NCBI GenBank assembly: GCA_001273335.1
Contig: LFWV01000029.1
Coordinates: forward strand, 1-10,732
Direction of reading: 5' to 3'
Origin: a miscellaneous Crenarchaeota group-1 archaeon SG8-32-3
GTDB taxonomy: Archaea; Thermoproteota; Bathyarchaeia; Bathyarchaeales; Bathycorpusculaceae
Length of the DNA stretch: 10,732 nt
The number at the start of each line of letters is the position of its first letter. The first letter of the stretch is position 1. A model generated the notes under the pieces. The model was not told the origin of the DNA. It saw only the letters and a program-made list of their open reading frames with translations, and made no database searches. The position numbers and the translations under genes were made by a program. This document shows positions 6,885 to 10,732 of this stretch, piece by piece.

Positions 6885-8396
6885 GTGAAAACTAATCTGC
6901 TTCCTGAGTTCCTTGTTGAACGCGACGAGAGACGTTGCATACGCTGCAAAGTCTGCGTTAACCAGTGCACATACGAAACGCATAGTTACGATGAGGAAGA
7001 CGATGTAATCTGCAGTAAAGACGAAAACTGCGTTAACTGCCAGCGCTGCGTGACCTTCTGCCCTACTCACGCCATAACCATACGGAAGAACCCTAACGTC
7101 AACACGGAAAACGCGAACTGGACTGTAGCGGCAATCAGAGACCTCAAGAAACAAGCTGAGACAGGCGGAGTACTTCTAACAGGCATGGGCTGCGACAAAC
7201 CGAACCTGACTTACTGGGACCGCCTTCTGTTAAATGCTAGCCAAGTGACTAACCCATCTATAGACCCGCTACGGGAGCCTATGGAAATCAGAACCTACTT
7301 GGGCGCAAAACCCGATGAGCTGGAAATGGAAATGGAAAACGGCAGCATCTTGTTGAAGACAAAGCTAGCGCCTCAACTGCGTTTGAACACACCGATACTG
7401 TTCTCCGCCATGTCCTACGGCGCCATAAGCCTGAACGTGCATGAAGCTCTGGCGCGGGCTGCCACTAAATGTGGCACCTATTTCAACACGGGCGAAGGCG
7501 GTTTAGACAAACGCTTGTACAAGTACGGCGACCACGCCATCGTTCAGGTCGCTTCAGGTCGTTTCGGCGTACACCCCGACTACCTGAATGCTGGCGCTGC
7601 CGTAGAAATCAAAATCGGCCAAGGCGCAAAGCCGGGAATAGGCGGTCACTTGCCAGGCGAAAAAGTCACACCTGATGTTGCTAGAACACGTATGATTCCC
7701 ACGGGAACGGATGCTTTGTCGCCTGCGCCTCAACACGACATCTACTCCATTGAAGATCTTCGTCAGCTGATTTATGCGTTGAAAGAGGCTACGAACTACA
7801 CTAAGTCTATTTCAGTGAAAATTGCGGCGGTTCACAACTCAGCAGCAATTGCCAGCGGTATGGTTCGTGCAGGCGCAGATATAATCGCATTGGATGGCGT
7901 CAGAGGCTCAACTGGCGCGGCACCGAAGATCATCAGAGACAACGTGGGAATCCCTATCGAGCTAGTTATTGCGCAGGTTGACCAGCGTTTGCGTGCGGAA
8001 GGCATCCGTAACAAGGCATCAATAATCGCAGCTGGTGGCATTAGAAGCAGCGGAGACGTCATCAAAGCCATAGCGTTAGGCGCTGACGCCGTTTACATAG
8101 GTACCGCGGCGCTTGTAGCGGTAGGCTGCACGGTTTGCCAACGCTGCTACACAGGCAAATGTCCATGGGGCATCGCCACGAACGACCCCTGGATCGCCAA
8201 GAGAGTTAACTCGGACATAGCCACGGAACGGCTTGTCAACTTGCTACGTGGCTGGAGTTTAGAGATCAAGGACATGATGGGCGGCATGGGAATAAACGCC
8301 ATCGAAAGTTTGCGCGGGAACCGTTTGGCTCTCCGAGGCGTGGGACTAACGGATACCGAACTCAAAATTTTAGGTGTAAAAATGGCAGGAGCCTGA
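6885..8396 (+). CDS. gltB: Glutamate synthase FMN-binding synthase subunit with N-terminal two-cluster ferredoxin domain
   Basis: This 503-residue protein carries the reaction that joins ammonia to 2-oxoglutarate and reduces the iminoglutarate on FMN. Residues 18-59 hold two ferredoxin motifs (C18/21/24/28 and C49/52/55/59), a fusion typical of archaeal glutamate synthase. From about residue 160 the FMN barrel follows, with SAMSYGAIS (174-182), TGEGG (202-206), IGQGAKPGIGGHLPGEKV (244-261), DGVRGSTGAAP (337-347) and AAGGIRSSGD (382-391). The GltB-type Fe-S motif is C415-x5-C421-x4-C426, the classical [3Fe-4S] spacing, but an additional C418 makes it read CxxCxxCx4CP. Start is GTG, directly after the glutaminase stop, with GGAGG (6872-6876) 8 bases before it. 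No ATG fits upstream. The GXGXG subunit follows five bases after its stop. Function in glutamate synthesis is well supported; N-methylglutamate synthase MgsC is a less likely alternative. Confidence 0.92.
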   Translation: MKTNLLPEFLVERDERRCIRCKVCVNQCTYETHSYDEEDDVICSKDENCVNCQRCVTFCPTHAITIRKNPNVNTENANWTVAAIRDLKKQAETGGVLLTGMGCDKPNLTYWDRLLLNASQVTNPSIDPLREPMEIRTYLGAKPDELEMEMENGSILLKTKLAPQLRLNTPILFSAMSYGAISLNVHEALARAATKCGTYFNTGEGGLDKRLYKYGDHAIVQVASGRFGVHPDYLNAGAAVEIKIGQGAKPGIGGHLPGEKVTPDVARTRMIPTGTDALSPAPQHDIYSIEDLRQLIYALKEATNYTKSISVKIAAVHNSAAIASGMVRAGADIIALDGVRGSTGAAPKIIRDNVGIPIELVIAQVDQRLRAEGIRNKASIIAAGGIRSSGDVIKAIALGADAVYIGTAALVAVGCTVCQRCYTGKCPWGIATNDPWIAKRVNSDIATERLVNLLRGWSLEIKDMMGGMGINAIESLRGNRLALRGVGLTDTELKILGVKMAGA

Positions 8397-8401
8397 TTAG
8401 A

Positions 8402-9205
8402 ATGTTGAAAGAAGAAAAACGCTTTGTGGAAATCGACTCAAAATATGTTCCCCGAGTAAAAGTAAAAGATAGAGTATGGAAAATCGACGCTGAAGGCATG
8501 TACTACAAGGACCTAAATAGCCTCCTAAGAGACATGTGTAATAAAGGTGCTGAAAAAATTTTAATTCGCAACGTTTGCGGTCAACGGTACATAGGCACCG
8601 ACTTGAACGCAGAAGTTGAAATTGACATTCACGGTACACCAGGCAACGACATGGGCGCTTTCATGAGCGGCCCCCTCATAACAGTTCACGGTAACGCGCA
8701 GGACGGCTGTGGCAACACAATGAACGATGGGAAAATCGTGGTTCACGGTCAAGCTGGGGACCTTACAGGGCACTCGATGCGGGGCGGGCAAATCTTTGTC
8801 CGCGATGACGTGGGATACCGTGTAGGCATACACATGAAAGAGTACAAGCGCAAAATCCCCGACATAGTGATAGGCGGAGCTGCAGGTGACTTCCTTGCAG
8901 AATACATGGCAGGCGGCGTTGTTGTAGTTCTAGGTTTGACATTAGGCGAATGCGAACGCTGCAAAGCACGATTCGTGGGCACAGGAATGCATGGTGGCGT
9001 CATCTATGAACGCGGTGACATACTCGAAGTGGGTAAGGGAACCAAACTGATGAAAGTCGGCAAACGCGACATGCAAGTAATCGAACGCTTGGTGAAAGAG
9101 TATTGTGAACGCTTCAGCGCTGACTATGAAATAATAATGAACGCGAAATTTCACAAAATAGTGCCGGTTTCCAAAAGACCCTATAGTAAACTCTACTCAA
9201 ACTGA
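8402..9205 (+). CDS. Glutamate synthase GXGXG-domain subunit (GltB C-terminal domain as a separate protein)
   Basis: This 267-residue protein matches the right-handed beta-helix that ends bacterial GltB and also occurs in formylmethanofuran dehydrogenase FwdC. The regular Gly repeats are visible at GTPGNDMGAFMSG (78-90), GNAQDGCGNTMNDG (97-110), GQAGDLTGHSMRGG (116-129) and GGAAGDFLAEYMAGG (158-172), with a shorter unit near 193-199. The domain has no known catalytic residues and holds the enzyme together. Two cysteines close together (CERC, 184-187) are an oddity without a clear role. The ATG follows AGGAG (8387-8391) by 10 bases. It is the last gene of the operon and is followed by a hairpin. 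FwdC is excluded as the better reading because the other glutamate synthase parts lie next to it and no formylmethanofuran genes do. Confidence 0.9.
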   Translation: MLKEEKRFVEIDSKYVPRVKVKDRVWKIDAEGMYYKDLNSLLRDMCNKGAEKILIRNVCGQRYIGTDLNAEVEIDIHGTPGNDMGAFMSGPLITVHGNAQDGCGNTMNDGKIVVHGQAGDLTGHSMRGGQIFVRDDVGYRVGIHMKEYKRKIPDIVIGGAAGDFLAEYMAGGVVVVLGLTLGECERCKARFVGTGMHGGVIYERGDILEVGKGTKLMKVGKRDMQVIERLVKEYCERFSADYEIIMNAKFHKIVPVSKRPYSKLYSN

Positions 9206-9230
9206 GCAAGTTTTGCCGAAGCGAAACTGT

Positions 9231-9266
9231 CTCTTTTTCCGTTTAAACAAGGTTTAAACTAAAGAG
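9231..9266. terminator. Hairpin of paired GTTTAAAC palindromes between convergent genes, probable two-way terminator
   Basis: In the 79-base gap between two genes ending towards each other, GTTTAAAC occurs twice (9241-9248 and 9252-9259) separated by AAG. Each copy is its own reverse complement, so the two can pair as an 8-bp stem with a 3-base loop. Outside it, CTCTTT (9231-9236) pairs with AAAGAG (9261-9266) across a small bulge. T-runs lie on the plus strand within the left arm (9233-9238) and, read on the minus strand, after the structure is weaker. A bidirectional terminator is the simplest reading. Confidence 0.5.
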
Positions 9267-9284
9267 GAAGTCAGGCTTAGAGAG

Positions 9285-10732
9285 TTAAAGTAGTTTTTGC
9301 CATTGTTTTAGTTGTTTTTTGATGGTTTCTTCGGCTATTTTAACTGCGTCTTCTAGTTTTTTGGGCTTTGTTCCACCGCCTTGGGCGAAGTTAGGTTTTC
9401 CTCCGCCTCCGCCTCCGATTATCGGCGCTACCTTTTGGACAATTTCGCTGGCGTTTACACCTTTCTTAACCGCTGCTTGTCCAGCCATTACGAGGATTCT
9501 GGCGTTTTTTCCGTCTGATCCGTAGAAGAGCGTAACTGTTGCCTGGCTGCGTTTCATCATTTCGTTTGCGGTTTGTACCATGCGGTTAACGTCGATTTCC
9601 TCGTGGAAGTCGCGTTTCACAAGGGTTACCCCAGCAATTTCCTGCGCGACCATCGCTGTTTCTGCTGTTTCGATTACACTTTCTTTAGCTGCTAATTGTT
9701 TGATGAGCTTCCGCTTCTCCGAATTCGCTTCTTTCAGCTCCTTCACAAGCTTCTCAGCGGTTTTATCCAGCTTTTCCAGAGAAGCGCTCAACGTCTCCGA
9801 AACTTTCCATAACAAAAGCTCCTCCTGTTGTACCGCCTTCAACGCGTGGAGTCCGACCGCGTACCCAAGTCTTTCCACGCCGTCCTGAATGCGTTCTGTG
9901 TACACCATTTTCAGAAAGCCGATTTCGCCTGTGCTTTTCAAATGCGTTCCCGCGCAGGCTTCCACATCCCAGTCGCCAGTTTTCACTACGCGAATATCCT
10001 TGCCAGGAACCGCACCCCCTTGGTAAAGCCTGAAGCCGTACCGCGATTCCGCTTCGCTCCGTGACATCCAAACAGTCGTAACAGGCATATCCGCCAAAAC
10101 AGCCTTGTTCGCCAATGTCTCGATCTCATGTATCTCATCAGCCGTTAACCTACGATAATGCGAAATATCCAACCTCGTGCTCTCTACGCCCTTCTGCGTG
10201 CCATGCTGCCACACATGCTCGCCTAAGACACGTCTAGCAGCACCATTAACCAAATGCGTAGCTGTATGCGCTTTCATCAGAGTGTACCGTTTATCCCAGT
10301 CAAGAACGCCACGAACAGTGTCTCCTTCCTTGGGTACTTCTGACGCTTCGATTTCATGCAGGATAACTCTGCCCATCTTCTGCACATGCACGACCCCCGT
10401 TTTTATGTCTCCGAACATTAGAAAACCTTGGTCTGATGGCTGTCCGCCGCCTTCAGGATAAAAGTATGTTCTATCTAACGCAACATGTTTACCGTTTACA
10501 ACTTTGAGGACTTTGGCTTCAAACTCTTTGACATACGCGTCAACGTAGTACGTTTGCTCTGTCGGCGGCAGCTCTTCAACAGCGGTTTCCAGTATTGCTT
10601 CCGCTTTGGTTTTCTCCTCTTCAAAGGGCTTGTCGGCTTGCATGTGCCTGTCTGCGATTAACGCGTAAAAGTCCTCAGGGACTTCTACGGTGACGCCTTC
10701 AGCTTCAGCAGCTTCCTTGACTATTTCAGGTG
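9285..10732 (-). CDS. alaS: Alanyl-tRNA synthetase, C-terminal half (editing and C-Ala domains), archaeal type, truncated by the window edge
   Basis: The frame is open through the right edge, so about 481 C-terminal codons of an enzyme of roughly 900 residues are seen. The Met at 10643 is internal; the preceding codons read in frame as EVPEDFYALIADRH. The aminoacylation and most tRNA-recognition parts lie outside. Visible in order are a beta-barrel segment with YFYPEGGGQPSDQG, the editing domain with the zinc/catalytic motifs HTATH and CAGTH, which removes mischarged Ser or Gly from tRNA-Ala, a coiled-coil linker rich in Lys and Glu, and the DHHA1/C-Ala domain with the run GGGGGGKPNFAQGG. All editing residues that can be seen are intact. 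A stand-alone AlaX editing protein is excluded because the frame is open upstream and the C-Ala domain is present. The gene is essential housekeeping and converges on the glutamate synthase operon. Confidence 0.93.
   Translation of the reverse strand, partial: PEIVKEAAEAEGVTVEVPEDFYALIADRHMQADKPFEEEKTKAEAILETAVEELPPTEQTYYVDAYVKEFEAKVLKVVNGKHVALDRTYFYPEGGGQPSDQGFLMFGDIKTGVVHVQKMGRVILHEIEASEVPKEGDTVRGVLDWDKRYTLMKAHTATHLVNGAARRVLGEHVWQHGTQKGVESTRLDISHYRRLTADEIHEIETLANKAVLADMPVTTVWMSRSEAESRYGFRLYQGGAVPGKDIRVVKTGDWDVEACAGTHLKSTGEIGFLKMVYTERIQDGVERLGYAVGLHALKAVQQEELLLWKVSETLSASLEKLDKTAEKLVKELKEANSEKRKLIKQLAAKESVIETAETAMVAQEIAGVTLVKRDFHEEIDVNRMVQTANEMMKRSQATVTLFYGSDGKNARILVMAGQAAVKKGVNASEIVQKVAPIIGGGGGGKPNFAQGGGTKPKKLEDAVKIAEETIKKQLKQWQKLL

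Noticed and set aside
5760..9205. N-methylglutamate synthase (MgsA/C/B) instead of glutamate synthase
   Set aside because: The three-way split is shared, but the ferredoxin domain on the FMN subunit, the partner ferredoxin and oxidoreductase, and the lack of methylamine genes favour archaeal glutamate synthase. It is not fully excluded.
9285..10643. A complete stand-alone protein starting at the Met at 10643, such as an AlaX editing factor
   Set aside because: The frame stays open to the window edge with typical alanyl-tRNA synthetase sequence before that Met.
1..10732. CRISPR arrays, insertion sequences, integrase or attachment sites, defence genes
   Set aside because: No spaced direct repeats, transposase motifs or terminal inverted repeats were seen; the window is metabolic and housekeeping in content.

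Overview
The window looks archaeal. It carries an archaeal-type alanyl-tRNA synthetase, a PhoU-family regulator with an AbrB-like N-terminal domain, a glutamate synthase split into separate polypeptides, and subunits of a cytoplasmic sulfhydrogenase-type [NiFe] hydrogenase. Candidate promoters look like TATA/BRE boxes, and most genes have clear GGAGG/AGGTG ribosome binding sites. An anaerobic archaeon is likely. A Bathyarchaeia-like or other uncultured lineage is a guess from gene content; no lineage marker was tested.

Layout. (1) Minus strand, 2151 down to the left edge: a hydrogenase operon. It starts with one 638-residue protein that joins the sulfhydrogenase beta (iron-sulfur) and gamma (FAD/NAD(P)H, [2Fe-2S]) subunits. 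The start of the delta (small) subunit overlaps its stop by one base. The catalytic large subunit would be expected beyond the edge. (2) 2152-2654: a gap with the hydrogenase promoter, an unidentified short reading frame and a termination zone with three T7 tracts. (3) 2655-3761, minus: an AbrB-PhoU regulator. (4) 3762-4037: a divergent promoter region. (5) Plus strand, 4038-9205: a tight five-gene operon of a 16-cysteine ferredoxin, an FAD/NAD(P)H oxidoreductase, a class II glutaminase subunit, an FMN synthase subunit with two extra ferredoxin clusters, and a GXGXG subunit. (6) 9206-9284: a convergent gap with a hairpin built from two copies of GTTTAAAC. (7) 9285 to the right edge, minus: the C-terminal half of alanyl-tRNA synthetase.

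How the genes could work together: the glutaminase subunit releases ammonia from glutamine, the FMN subunit condenses it with 2-oxoglutarate to glutamate, and the GXGXG subunit completes the enzyme core. The oxidoreductase and the ferredoxin take the place of the usual GltD subunit and probably bring in electrons from NAD(P)H. The neighbouring hydrogenase could make NAD(P)H from H2, so a link from H2 to glutamate is conceivable, but co-location is the only evidence.

Points most worth following: the Cys-to-Asp change in the proximal-cluster CxxC motif of the hydrogenase small subunit, the beta-gamma hydrogenase fusion, the ferredoxin-rich electron-input module of the glutamate synthase, and the additional cysteine in its Fe-S motif.
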